A stretch of 64,000 nt of DNA from Eriocheir sinensis (taxonomy: Eukaryota > Arthropoda > Malacostraca > Decapoda > Varunidae). Below, one piece after another: positions 1 through 13,330 of the stretch. The DNA is taken from contig NW_026111675.1 of NCBI RefSeq assembly GCF_024679095.1, positions 342,961 to 406,960 of the forward strand. Reading direction: 5' to 3'. Position 1 is the stretch's first letter, and each line of letters starts with the position of its first letter. A program made the position numbers and the translations under genes. Under the pieces are notes generated by a model that was not told the origin of the DNA, did no database searches, and was given only the letters and a program-made list of their open reading frames with translations.

Positions 1-305
1 TTGTATATATATTTTTCTATGTATTTACATTATTTAATGTGTTTTTTGTATATTTATTTCCTAAAAAATTTACGTTATTTTATTGTGTGTATTCGTATAT
101 ATTTTGATACAAATTTACTTTATTTTATGTGTTTTTTGCATATCTATTTCAATAAAAATCTACCTTATTGTATGTGAATTTTGTATATTTATTTTAATAC
201 AAATTTAATTATTTTATGTGTATTTTTGTATATATATTTTTTTAAATATGAGTTATTTTATGGGTATATTGCATCTTTAATTTTATAAATTTTTACATTA
301 CGTAC
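1..305 (+). repeat. Satellite block 1, forward
   Basis: About seven forward monomers. The block is a near-copy of 33505-33809, sharing the rare ATTGTGTGTATTCGTATA variant and the ending TTTTTACATTACGTACATAT. After that ending the two copies diverge: here the array flips, while at 33810 it stays forward. Positions 306-340 are a patchwork with a short reverse piece and a forward fragment of monomer H. Confidence 0.82.
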
Positions 306-340
306 ATATAAAATAATACAAATTTAATTATTCTATGGTA

Positions 341-1555
341 AATTTGTTTCAAAATATATATACGAATACACATAAAATAACGATGATTTCTATAGGAATA
401 TATATACAAAATACACATGAAATGATGTTAATACGTATAAAAATATATATACAAAATGCACATTAAATACTTTAAATTCGCGTCAAAATAAATAAACATA
501 ATATCAATAAAAGAATGTGTATTTGTATGAAAATAGATATACAAAATACACATAAAATACCCTAAATTTGTATCAAACTATATACAAAAATACACAAAAA
601 TATTTTAAATTTGTATGAAAATAAATATACAAAATACACATAAAATTAGGTAAATTTGTATTGAAATACATACACAAAATACACATAAAATAATGTAAAT
701 TTGAATGAAAATACATAAACAAATACACTTAAAATAACGTTAATTTGTATAAAAAATATGCACAAAACACAAATAGAATAATGTAAAATCGTATCAAAAT
801 AAATACACAGAATATTAATAAAATAATGTAAATTTGTATGAAAATAAAGAAGCAACATACCCATAAAATAACGCATTTTTTTATTTATAAAAATATATAT
901 ACCAAAAAACACATCAAAAAATTATATTTGTATTAAAATAAATATACAAAAAACACATACAATAAGGTAAATTTGTATTGAAATAGATATGCAAAATACA
1001 TATAAAACAATGTAAATTTGTTTCAAAATATATATACGAATACACATAAAATAACGTAGATTTCTATAAAAATATATATACAAAATACACATAAAATGAA
1101 GTAAATACGTATAATAAAATGTATACAAAAAACATATAAAATAATGTAAATTCGTTAAAGATAAATAAACAAAATACCAATAAAAGAATGTGTATTTGTA
1201 TAAATATAAATATACAAAATACACATAAAATAACGTAAATTTATATAAAACTATATACAAAAATACACAGAAGTAGTTAAATTTATATGAAAATGTATAC
1301 AAAATACACACAAAATAAGCTAAATTTGAATTGAAATATATATACAAAATACATGAAATAAAGTAAATTTGTATCAAAATATTTATACAAATACACATGT
1401 AATAACGTAAATTTGTATGAAAATATATAAACAAAATACACATTAAATAATGTAAATACGTATAAAAAATATGTACAAAATACACATATAATCATGTAAT
1501 TCGTATCAAAATAAATAAACAAAATACCAGTAAAATAATATAAATTTGTATGAGT
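341..1555 (-). repeat. Satellite block 2, reverse
   Basis: Reverse-oriented monomers. From about 480 onward the block is directly duplicated at 2800-3940, 2,320 bp downstream. It ends at the junction text GAGTAAACGTGTATGTTGC, which recurs at 3872 and, inverted, near 51118. Confidence 0.85.
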
Positions 1556-1620
1556 AAACGTGTATGTTGCATATTTTTTCAATACAAATTTACCTTATTA
1601 TATACGCATTTTGTATATTA
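480..1620. repeat. 1.1-kb direct duplication, copy 1
   Basis: CGTCAAAATAAATAAAC at 481 recurs at 2801, and TGAGTAAACGTGTATG at 1551 recurs at 3872, so the offset is a steady 2,320-2,321 bp. The reverse-to-forward switch is inside the duplicated segment. Confidence 0.84.
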
Positions 1621-2624
1621 ATTTTAATACAAATTTAATTATTCGATGTGTATTTTTGTATCTGTATTTTTATAAACATATGCTTTATTTTTTGGGTATT
1701 TTGCTTATTTATTTTCATACAAATTTACATTATTTTATTGATATTCTGCTCATTCATTTTGATACGAATTGACATTATTCTATGTGTATTTTGTATATAT
1801 TTTTCATACAAATTTACGTTATTTTATGTGTATTTGCTTAAATATTTTGACACAAATTTACAATATTTCATGGGTATTTTGTATATACATTTCAAAAGAA
1901 ATTTACCTAGTTTTATGTGTATTTTGTATATCTATTTTCATACAATCTCAAATTATTTCTATGTATTTTTGTATATATTTTAATACAAATTTTAGTTATG
2001 TTATGTATTTTTTTGTAAATTTATTTTCATTCAAATATATATTATTTTATTGGTGTTTTGTTGATTTATATTGATACGAATTTACATTATTTTATATGTA
2101 CTTTGTATATATATTTTTATACGCTTTTACATTATTTAATTTTTTTTTTAATATATATTTTTATACAAATTCATGGTATTTTATGTGTATTTGTATATAT
2201 ATTTTTATATAAATTTACATTATTTTATGTGTATTTTGTACATATATTTTTTTACAAATCAACCTTATTTTATGTTTATTTTGTATGTGTATTTGAATTT
2301 ATCCAAATACACATTCTTTTATTGGTATTTTGTTTATTTATTTTAAATTGAATTTACATTATTTTATGTGTATTTTGTATACATTTTTTTATACGTATTT
2401 ACTTAATTTTATGTGTATTTTGTATATATATATTTATAGAAATCTACGTTTTTTTATTTGTATTCGTATATATTTTTTGAAACAAATTTACATTGTTTTA
2501 TATGTATTTTTGCATATCTCTTTCAATACAAATTTACCTTATTGTATGTGCATTTTGTATATTTATTTCAATGCAAATTTAAATATTTTATGTGTATTTT
2601 GGTATATATATTTTTATAAGATTA
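1556..2624 (+). repeat. Satellite block 3, forward
   Basis: Forward monomers including the CTGCTCATTCATTTTGA marker near 1747 and the AAAAGAAATTTACCTAG tag near 1895, so it holds part of the 21-monomer class. Much of it is mirrored by reverse sequence at about 49.4-51.1 kb. Confidence 0.84.
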
Positions 2625-3875
2625 CGAAAACTTGAATAAAAATATATACAAAAAAACAAAAAAATAAATTTCAATTTGTATGAAAATAGATATACAAAAT
2701 ACACATATAATTAGTTAAATTTGTATTTAAATACATGTACCAAATACACATAAAATAATGTAAATTTGTATGAAATAAAAACAAATTCACATAAAATTCG
2801 CGTCAAAATAAATAAACAAAATATCAATAAAAGAATGTTTATTTGTATGAAAATAGATATACAAAATACACATAAAATAGCCTAAATTTGTATCAAACTA
2901 TATACAAAAACACACAAAAATATTTTAAATTTGTATGAAAATAAATGTACAAAATACACATAAAATTAGGTAAATTTGTATTGAAATACATACAAAAAAT
3001 ACACATAAAATAATGTAAATTTGAATGAAAATACATAAACAAATACACTTAAAATAACGTAAATTTGTATAAAAAATATGTACAAAACACAAATAGAATA
3101 ATGTAAAATCGTATCAAAATAAATACACAGAATATTAATAAAATAATGTAAATTTGTATGAAAATAAAGAAGCAAAATACCCATAAAATAACGCATTTTT
3201 TTTTTATAAAAATATATATACCAAAAAACACATCAAAAAATTATATTTGTATTAAAATAAATATACAAAAAACACATACAATAAGGTAAATTTGTATTGA
3301 AATAGATATGCAAAATACATATAAAACAATGTAAATTTGTTTCAAAATATATATACGAATACACATAAAATAACGTAGATTTCTATAAAAATATATACAC
3401 AAAATATGTATAAAATGAAGTAAATACGTATAAAAAAATGTATACAAAAAACACATAAAATAATGTAAATTCGTATCAAAATAAATAAACAAAATACCAA
3501 TAAAAGAATGTGTATTTGTATAAATATAAATATACAAAATTCACACAAAATAACGTAAATTTATATAAAACTATATACAAAAATACACAGAAGTAATTAA
3601 ATTTGTATGAAAATATATACAAAATACACAGAAAATAAGCTAAATTTGAATTAAAATATATATACAAAATACATGAAATAAAGTAAATTTGTATCAAAAT
3701 ATTTATACAAATACACATATAATAACGTAAATTTGTATGAAAATATATAAACAAAATACACATTAAATAATGTAAATACGTATAAAAAAATATGTACAAA
3801 ATACACATATAATCATGTAATTCGTCTTTAAATAAATAAACAAAATACCAATAAAATAATATATATTTGTATGAG
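2625..3875 (-). repeat. Satellite block 4, reverse
   Basis: Reverse monomers. 2800-3940 is the second copy of 480-1620, including the next switch point. The entry junction near 2620-2640 joins monomer I directly to a reverse monomer through TATAAGATTACGAAAACTTG. Confidence 0.84.
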
Positions 3876-3940
3876 TAAACGTGTATGTTGCATATTTTTT
3901 CAATACAAATTTACCTTATTATATACGCATTTTGTATTTT
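2800..3940. repeat. 1.1-kb direct duplication, copy 2
   Basis: Second copy of 480-1620. Small differences include ATATGTATAAAATGAAG near 3403 where copy 1 has ACACATAAAATGAAG. Confidence 0.83.
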
Positions 3941-3958
3941 ATATATTTATATTTATAC

Positions 3959-5500
3959 AAGTAAACATTCTTTTATTGGCAATTACTAAAAAAAAATAGT
4001 TTATTTATTTTGATACGAGTTTACATTATTTTATGTGTATTTTGTATACATTTTCTTATACGTATTTACTTCATTTTATGTGTATTTTGTATATATATTT
4101 TTATAGAAATCTACGTTATTTTATGTGTATTCGTATATATATTTTGAAACAAATTTACATTGTTTTATGTGTATTTTGCATATCTATTTCAATACAAATT
4201 TACCTTATTGTATGTGCATTTTATATATTTATTGTAATACAAATTTAAATATTTTATGTGTATTTTGGTATATATATTTTCATAAAAAATGCGTTGTTTT
4301 ATGGGTATTTTGCATAATTATTTTCATACAAATTTACATTATTTTATTAATATTCTGTGTATTTATTTTGATACTATTTTACATTATTCTATTTGTGTTT
4401 TGTATATATTTTTTTTATAAATATTTACATTATTTAATGTGTATTTTCTATATATATTTCATACAAATTTACGTTATTTTAAGTGTATTTGTTTATATAT
4501 TTTCATTCAAATTTACATTATTTTATGTGTATTTTGTATATGTATTTTAATAGAAATTTAACTAGTTGTATGTGTATTTTGTATATATATTTTTATACAA
4601 ATTTAAATTATTTTTGTGTATTTTTTAATAGAGTTTTATACAAATTTACAATATTTTATGTGTATTTTGTATATCTATTTTCATACAAATACACATTCTT
4701 TTATTGATATTTTGTTTATTTATTTTGATGCGAATTTACATTATTTAATGTGTATAGTGTATATATATTTTTATACGTATTTACGTCATTTCATGTGTAT
4801 TTTTTTATATATATTTCTATAGAAATATGTTATTTTATGTGTATTCGTATATATATTTTGAAACTTTTATACATTGTTTTATGTGCATTTTGTATATTTT
4901 TTCAATACAAATTTCCTTTATTGTACGTGCATTTTGTATATTAATTTTAATACAAATTCAATTATTCTATGTGTATTCTTGTATATGTATTTAAAAAAAT
5001 ATGCTTTATTTTATTGGTATTTTGCATCTTTATTTTCATACAAAATTACATTATTTTATTGATATTCTGTGTATTTATTTTGATACGATTTTACATTATT
5101 CTATGTATATTTTGTATATCTGTTTTATACAAATGTACGTTATTTTATGTGAATTTGTTTTCATTTCATGCAAATTTACATTATTTTAAGTGTATTTTGT
5201 ACATGTATTTAAATACAAATTTAACTAATTATATGTGTATTTTGTATATCTATTTTCATACAAATTGAAATTTATTTTTTTGTTTTTTTGTATATATTTT
5301 TATTCAAATTTTCGTAATTTTATGTGTATTTTGTATATTTATTTTCCTACAAATATACGTTCTTTTATCGGAATTTTGTTTATTTATTTTTATACGAATT
5401 TTCATTTTTTTAGGTGTTTGATATATATATTTTTATACTTATATTTATTTATTTTATATATGTATTTATATATATTCATAGAAATTTACTCTTTTTTATA
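3959..5500 (+). repeat. 1.5-kb direct duplication, copy 1
   Basis: AAGTAAACATTCTTTTATTG at 3959 recurs at 34081, an offset of about 30.1 kb, and the D-P order that follows is the same in both. Confidence 0.8.
4313..5024 (+). repeat. 16-monomer higher-order unit, copy at 4.3 kb
   Basis: J monomers begin at 4313 (a CATAATTATTTTC variant) and 5025, giving a 712-bp unit. The internal order matches the reference unit. It lies inside a segment directly duplicated at 34.08-35.60 kb, of which the reference unit is part. Confidence 0.82.
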
Positions 5501-5720
5501 GAAATCTAATTATTTTTATTTTATGTGTATTATATATTATATTTTTTAACAAATTTATTTATTTTTATATTATTTTACTTTATCAAATTTACCATTAACT
5601 TGTATTTTTTGTGTGTTTTTTTTTATTTATTTTAAATATATTTTCAATATTTTTATGTGTATTTTTTTATCAAAAATTTTATAAAAAATGTTATTTATTT
5701 GTATTTTAATTCTTCTTAAA
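5495..5720 (+). repeat. Degenerate satellite patch
   Basis: The 45-bp rhythm is hard to follow here. Fragments such as ATGTGTATTATATATTATAT and GTGTGTTTTTTTTTATTTATT look like monomers eroded by indels, and no open frame of note survives. Forward monomers of normal quality return at about 5717 with TTACATTATTTTATTAATA. Confidence 0.65.
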
Positions 5721-6765
5721 TTTACATTATTTTATTAATATTCTGTGTATATATTTTGATACGATTTTACATTATTCTATTTGTGTTTTGTATATATTTT
5801 TTTAAACATATTTACATTATTTAATGTGTATTTTGATTATATATTTTATACAAATTTACGTTATTTTATGTGTATTTGTTTATATATTTTCTTTCAAATT
5901 TACATTATTTTATATGTATTTTGTATATGTATTTAAATTATTTTTGTGTATTTTTGTATTTAGTTTTATACAAATTTAGGTTATTTTATGTACGCATTTA
6001 CATTATTTAATGTGTGTTTTGTATATATATTTTTATCCAAAGTTACTTTATTTTACGTTCATTTTTGGACATATATTTTTATGGAAATTAGCGTTATTTT
6101 ATATGTATTTCTCTATGTTTTCTCATACAAATTTACATTATTTTATTGATATTTTGTTTATTTAGTTTGATACGAATTACATGATTATATGTGTATTTTG
6201 TATATATTTTTTATACGTCTTTACATTACTTAATGTGTATTTTGTTTATATATTTTTAAACAAATTTACGTTATTATATGTATTTTTATAAATATTTTGA
6301 TACAAATTTACATTATTTTATGTATTTTCTATATACATTTCAATTCAAATTTAGCTTATTTTATCTGTATTTTGTATATCTATTTTCATATAGATTTATA
6401 CAATTTTACGTTATTTTATGTGTATTTTGTATATTTATATTTATACAAATACACATTCTTTTATTGGTATTTTGTTTATTTATTTTGATACGAATTTACA
6501 TCATTTTATGTGTATTTTGTATACATTTTCTTATACGTATTTACTTCATTTTACGTGTATTTTGTATATATATTTTTATACAAATATACGTTATTTTATG
6601 TGTATTCGTATATATATTTTGAAACAAATTTAAATTGTTTTATATGTAATTGCATATCTATTTCAATACAGATTTACCTTATTGTATGTGTATTTTGTAT
6701 ATTTATTTTAATACAAATTAATTTTTTCATGTGTATTTTGGTATATATATTTTTATAAAAAAATG
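5690..6765 (+). repeat. 1.1-kb inverted duplication, mate 1
   Basis: Rare texts such as ACGTTCATTTTTGGACATAT near 6054 and TTTTATCCAAAGTTACTTTA near 6031 appear in reverse complement at about 37.65-37.69 kb. Confidence 0.76.
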
Positions 6766-6933
6766 CGTTATTTAATGGGTATTTTGCATCTTTATTTTCA
6801 TACAAATTTACATTGTTTTTTTAATACTCAGTGTATTTATTTTGATACGATTTTACATTATTCTATTTGTGTTTTGTATATATTTTTTTATACATATTTA
6901 CATTATTTAATGTGTATTTTGTATATTTTAAAA

Positions 6934-7380
6934 CAAATTTACGTTATTTTATGCGCATCTGTTAAAATATTTTGATACAAATATACATTATTTTATGTAT
7001 TTTGTAAATATATTTTAATACAAATTTAGTTTATTTTATGTATATTTTGTATATCTATTTTCATTCGTATCAAAATAAATAAACAAAATAGCAATAAAAT
7101 AAAGTAAATTTGTATGAGAAAACATATACAAATACACATAAAATAACGCAAATTTCTAAAAAAAATATATGTACAAAAATGCACATAAAAAAAAGTAAAT
7201 TTGCATAAAAATATATATACAAAACACACATTAAATAATATAAATGCGTACATAAAATAACCTAAATTTGTGTAAAACTATATACAAAAATACACAAAAT
7301 TTTTTTTAATTTGTGTGAAAAGAAATATACAAAATACACATAAAATTAGGTAAATTTGTATTGAAATACAAATTTTAAAA
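6934..7380. repeat. 447-bp tandem duplication spanning a switch point, copy 1
   Basis: The segment begins CAAATTTACGTTATTTTATG at 6934, and the same text begins at 7381. Each copy contains forward monomers, a forward-to-reverse switch at TTTTCATTC and then reverse monomers. Copy 2 runs to about 7740. Confidence 0.8.
7065..7369 (-). repeat. Satellite block 6, reverse (short)
   Basis: About seven reverse monomers, entered at TTTTCATTCGTATCAAAATA near 7061. The block is part of a 447-bp segment repeated in tandem. Confidence 0.8.
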
Positions 7381-7513
7381 CAAATTTACGTTATTTTATG
7401 CGCATCTGTTAAAATATTTTGATACAAATTTACATTATTTTATGTATTTTGTATATATACTTCAATACAAATTTAGTTTATTTTATGTATATTTTGTATA
7501 TCTATTTTCATTC
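7370..7513 (+). repeat. Satellite block 7, forward (very short)
   Basis: Only about three forward monomers, repeating the text seen at 6934-7064 (ACGTTATTTTATGCGCATCT and the following monomers). It exists because a 447-bp segment containing an orientation switch was duplicated. Confidence 0.8.
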
Positions 7514-7740
7514 CTCCCAAAATGAATAAACAAAATAGCAATCAAATAATGTAAATTTGTATGAGAAAACATATACAAATACACATAAATTAACGCAAAT
7601 TTCTAAAAAAATATATGTACAAAAATACACATAAAATAAAGTAAATTTGCATAAAAATATATATACAAAACACACATTAAATAAAGTAAATGCGTACATA
7701 AAATAGCCTAAATTTGTATAAAACTATATACAAAAATACA
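7381..7740. repeat. 447-bp tandem duplication spanning a switch point, copy 2
   Basis: Second copy of 6934-7380. It differs by a few substitutions, for example CCTCCCAAAATGAATAAAC at the switch where copy 1 has CGTATCAAAATAAATAAAC. It is incomplete at its right end. Confidence 0.78.
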
Positions 7741-10002
7741 CAAAATACACATAGAATAATGTAAATTTGAATGAAAAAATATAAACAAATACACTTAAAA
7801 TAAAGTAAATTTCTATAAAATATATATGCAAGATACACATTAAATAATGTAAATGTATATAAAAATATATATACAATAAAGAAATAGAATAATGTAAAAT
7901 CCTATCAATATAAATACACAGAATATCAATAAAATAATGTAAATTTGTATGAAAAGAAAGATGCAAAATTCCCATAAAATAGCGCATTTTTTATAAAAAT
8001 ATATATACCAAAATACACATAAAATATTTAAATTTGTTTTGAAATAAATATACAAAATGCATATACAGTAAGGTAAATATGTATTGAAAGAGATATTAAA
8101 AAATACATATAAAACAAAGTAAATTTGTTTCAAAATATATATACGAATACACATAAAATAACTTAGATTTCTATAGAAATATATATACAAAATACACATG
8201 AAATTATGTAAATACGTATAAAAATATATATACAAAATACATATCTAGGTAAATTCGTGTCAAAATAAATAAACAAAATATCATGAAAAGAATGTGTATT
8301 TGTATGAAAATAAATAATAGATTATAAATTTGTATGAAATATATATGCAAGATACACATTAAATAATGTAAATATGTATAAAAAAATATATATACAAAAA
8401 ACAAATAGAATAATGTGAAATCGTATCAAAATAAATACACCGAATATTAATAAAATAATGTAAATTTGCATGAAAATAAAGATGCAAAATTATCATCAAA
8501 TAGCGCATTTCTTATAAAAATATATATACCAAAATACACATTAAATATTTAAATTTGTATTGAAGTAAATATACAAAATGCACATACAATAAGGTAAACT
8601 TGTATTGAAAGAGATATGCAAAAATACATATAAAACAATGTAAATTTGTTTCAAAATATATATACGAATACACATAAAATAACGTAGATTTCTATAAAAA
8701 AAATACAAAATACACATCAATTAAGTAAATACGTATAAAAATAGATATACAAAATACACATAGAATAATGTAAAATTGTTTAAAAAAAAATAAACAGAAT
8801 ATAAATAAAATAATGTAAATTTGTATGAAAATAAAAATGCAAAATACCCATAAAATAAAGCATATTTTTATAAAAATATATACAAAATACACCTAGCATA
8901 ATTAAATTTGTATTAAAATTAATATACAAAATGCATATACAATAAGGTAAATTTGTATTGAAAAAATATGCAAAATACACATAAAACAGTGTAAATTTAT
9001 TTCAAAATCTATATACGAATACTCATAAATCAACGTAGATTTCTATAGAAATATATATACAAAATACATATTAAATGATGTAAACACGTATAAAAATATA
9101 TATATAAAATACACATTACAAAATGTAAATTCGCGTCAAAATAAATAAACAAAATATCAATAAAAGAATGTGTATTTGTATGAAAATAGATATACAATAT
9201 ACACATAAAATCACCTAAATTTGTATAAAACTATATACAAAAATACAGAAAAATAATTTTAATTTGTATGAAAATAAATATACAAAATACACATAAAATT
9301 AGGTAAATTTGTATTGAAATACATTTACAAAATACACATAAAATAATGTAAATTTTAATGAAAATATATAAACAAATACACTTAAAATAACGTATATTTG
9401 TATAAAATATATATAAAAAATACACATTAAATAATGTAAATATGTATTAAAAAATATATACAAAACACAAATAGAATAATATAAAATCGTATCAAAATAA
9501 ATAAACAGAATATTAATAAAATAATGTAAATTTGTATGAAAATTAAGATGCAAAATACCCATAAAATAACGCATTTTTTATAAAAATATTTATACCAAGA
9601 CACACATAAAATATTTGAATTTGTATTAAAATAAATATACAAAATGCACATACAATAAGGTAAATTTGTATTGAAATAGATATGCAAAAAAAATATACAA
9701 CCATGTAAATTTTTTTCAAAATATATATACGAATACACATAAAATAACGTAGATTTCTATGAAAATAAATATATAAAATACACATAAAATGAAGTAAATA
9801 CGTATAAAAAAAGGTATACAAAATACACATAAAATAATGTAAACTCGTATCAAAATAAATAAAGAAAATACTAATAAAAGAATGTGTATTGTATCTATAT
9901 AAATATACAAAATACAAATAAAATAACGTAAATTTATATAAAACTATATGCAAAAATACACACAAGTAATTAAATTTGTGTGAAAATAGATATACAAAAT
10001 AC
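7514..10002 (-). repeat. Satellite block 8, reverse
   Basis: About 2.5 kb of reverse monomers with E-J tags in inverted order. The M/B fusion marker of the short unit appears as AATAATAGATTATAAATTTG near 8307. The block ends at 10003 in the near-palindrome AAAATACATGTGTATTTT. Confidence 0.85.
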
Positions 10003-10969
10003 ATGTGTATTTTGTATATTTATTTTCATACAAATTGAAATTATTTTTGTTTATTTTTTTATATATTTTCAAACAAATTTTCGTTATTTTATGTGTATTT
10101 TGTATATTTATTTTTTTCTACAAACATACTTTCTTTGATCTGAATTTTGTTTATTGAATTTGAAACGAATTTACCTTATTTTGTATATCTATTTTCATAC
10201 AAATTAAAATACTTCTGTGTATTTTTGTATATAGTTTTATATAAATTTACGTTATTTTATGTGTATTTTGTATATTTATATTTATACAAATACACATTCT
10301 TTTATTGGTATTTTGTATATTTATTTTGATACGAATTTACATTATTTTATGTGTATTTTGTATACATTTTTTTATACGTATTTACTTCATTTTATGTGTA
10401 TTTTGTATATATATTTTTATAGAAATCTTCGTTATTTTATGTGTATTCGTATATATATTTTGAAACAAATTTACATTGTTTTATATGTATTTTGCATATC
10501 TATTTCAATACAAATTTACTTTATTGTATGTGTTTTTTATATATTTATTTTAATTCAAATTTAATTTTTTTATGTGTATTTTGGTATATATATTTTTATA
10601 AATGAAAAAAATGCGTTATTTTATGGGTATTTTGCCTCTTTATTTTCATACAAATTTACATTATTTTATTAATATTCTGTGTATTTATTTTGATACGATT
10701 TTACATTATTCTATTTGTGTTTTGTATATATTTTTTTATACAAATTTACGTTATTTTAATTGTATTTGTTTATGTCTTTTCATTCAAATTTACATTATTT
10801 TATGTGTATTTTGAATATGTATTTCAATACAAATTTACCTAATTTTATGTGTATTTTGTATATTTATTTTCATACAAATTTAAAATATTTTTGTGTATTT
10901 TTGTATATAGTTTGATACAAATTTAGGTTATTTTATATGTATTTTGTATATCTATTTAAGTATATTCTA
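10003..10969 (+). repeat. Satellite block 9, forward
   Basis: About 21 forward monomers with the B, C, D, E, F, G, H, I, J, K order visible from about 10280 to 10730. It ends in the irregular junction TTTAAGTATATTCTAATG near 10957. Confidence 0.85.
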
Positions 10970-11961
10970 ATGAAAATAGATTTACAAAATACACATAACC
11001 TAACTAAAATTTGTATTGAAATATATACAAAAATACATAAAAATAGTTTGAGTTTGTATGAAAATAGATATTCAAAATACACATAAAACTAGGTAAATTT
11101 CTTTTGAAATATATATTCAAAATAACCATAAAATATTGTAAATTTGTGTCAAAATATATAAACAAATACACATAAAATAACGTAAATTTGTATGAAAAAT
11201 ATATACAAAATACACATAGAAGAATGTCAAATCGTATCAAAATGAATGAGCAGAAAATCAATAAAATAACGTCAATTTGTATGAAAACAAAGATGCAAAA
11301 TACCCATAAAATAAAGCATATTTTTATAAAAATACATATAGAAAAATACACCTAGAACAATTAAATTTGTATTAAAATTAATATACAAAATGCATATACA
11401 ATAAATTTAAATTTGATTATATTAAATGAAATAAATATACAAAATAAACATAAAATAAGGTAAATTTGTAATAAAATATATGTAAGAATACACATAAAAT
11501 AATATAAATTTGTATGAAAATATATATACAAATACACATAAAATAACATGAATTTGTATAAAATTTGTTTCAAAATATATACGAATGCACACAATAAAAT
11601 AACGTAAATTTTTATGAAAATGTATATATAAAATAACCAAAATTATTTATATACGTAGAAAAATATATATACAAAATACACATAAAATAATGTAAATTCG
11701 TAAAAAATTAAATACACAAAATTCCAATCAAATAATGTATATTTGTAGGAAAATATATATACAAAAAACAAATAAAATAACTAAAATTTGTATAAAAATA
11801 TATACAAAAATACACAAAAATAATTTAAATTTGTTTGAAAATAGATATGCAAAATACACATAAAGTTAGGCAAATTTGTATTGAAATACATATACAAAAC
11901 TCACATAAAATTTGGATAAAATATATATACAAAATAAACATTAAATATTTTAAATATTTAA
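10970..11961 (-). repeat. Satellite block 10, reverse
   Basis: Reverse monomers with the 21-mer marker (ATGAATGAGCAGAAAATC) near 11241. From about 11.40 kb it is one side of an inverted duplication with 39.48-40.05 kb. Confidence 0.85.
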
Positions 11962-13330
11962 ATATATTATATATATTTTTATTGATATTTGCGTTATTTA
12001 TGTGTATTTTGTATATGTTTTCTCATAGAAATTAACATTATTTGATTGGTATTTTGTCTGTTTATTTTGATACGAATTACATGATTATTTGTGTATTTTG
12101 TACATTTTTTTATACGTATTTACATTATATAATGTGTATGTATATTTTAATACAAATTTACGTTATTATATGTGTATTTGTATAAGTATTTTGATACAAA
12201 TTTACATTATTTTATGTATTTTGTATATATATTTCAATTCAAATTTAGCTTATTTTATGTGTATTTTGTATATATATTTATTTTAATACAAAATCAAATA
12301 TTTTATGTTTTTTCGTATATATATTTTTATAAAAAATGCGTTATTTTATGTGTATTTTGCATCTTAATTTTCATACAAATTTACATAATTTTATTAATAT
12401 TTTCTGTATTTATTTTGATACGATTATACATTATTTTATTTGTGTTTTGTATAAATTTTTTAATACATATTTACATTATTTAATTTGTTTTTTGTATATA
12501 TATTTGATACAAATTTACGTTATTTTAAGTCTATATGTTTATATATTTTCATTCACATTTACATTATTTTATATGTATTTTGTATATGTATTCAATACAA
12601 ATTTACCTAATTTTATATGTTTTTTGTATATTTATTTTCATACAAGTTTAAATTATTTTTGTGTATTTTTGTATATAGTTTTATACAAATTTAGGTTATT
12701 TTATGTGTATTTTGTATATCTATTTTCATACAAATACACATTCTTTTCATGATATTTTGTTTATTTATTTTGACACGAATAAACATCATTTAATATGTAT
12801 TTTGTATATATATTTTTATACATATTTACATTATTTCAAGTGTATTTTTAATATATATTTCAATAGAAATCTACGTTATTTTATGTGTATTCGTATATAT
12901 ATTTTGAAACAAATTTACATTGTTTTATGTGTATTTTGCATATTTTTTCAATATAAATTTACCTTATTGTATATGCATTTTGTATATTAATTTTAATACA
13001 AATTTGATGTGTATTTTGTATATGTATTTTTATAAATATGCTTTTTTTTTATAAAATTTACAATTTTATTTTATTGATAATCTGTGTATTTATTTTGATA
13101 TGATTTTACATTATTCTATGTGTATTTTGTATATATATTTTATATAAAATGTATTTGTTTTCATTTCATACAAATCTACATTATTTTATGTGTTTTTTGT
13201 ACATGTATTTAAATACAAATTTAACTAGTTATATGTGTATTTTGTATATCTATTTTGTATGTATATTTTCATAGAAATTTACTCTATTTTATGAGTATTC
13301 GTATATATATTTTGATACAAATTTACATTA
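11400..13330. repeat. 2-kb inverted duplication spanning a switch, mate 1
   Basis: The segment pairs in reverse complement with 38050-40050. It includes the AT-only switch around 11962 and the tag TTTTATTGATATTTGCG, mirrored near 39448-39470. Confidence 0.8.

Larger units (their letters stand above)
3876..7064 (+). repeat. Satellite block 5, forward
   Basis: A long forward block. It carries a complete 16-mer at 4313-5024, a directly duplicated segment shared with 34.08-35.60 kb, a degenerate patch at about 5495-5720, and a segment at about 5.69-6.77 kb mirrored at 36.94-38.04 kb. Near 3984 there is a small non-satellite insertion with an A9 run (AATTACTAAAAAAAAATAG) that is absent from the copy at 34.1 kb. 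Confidence 0.85.
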
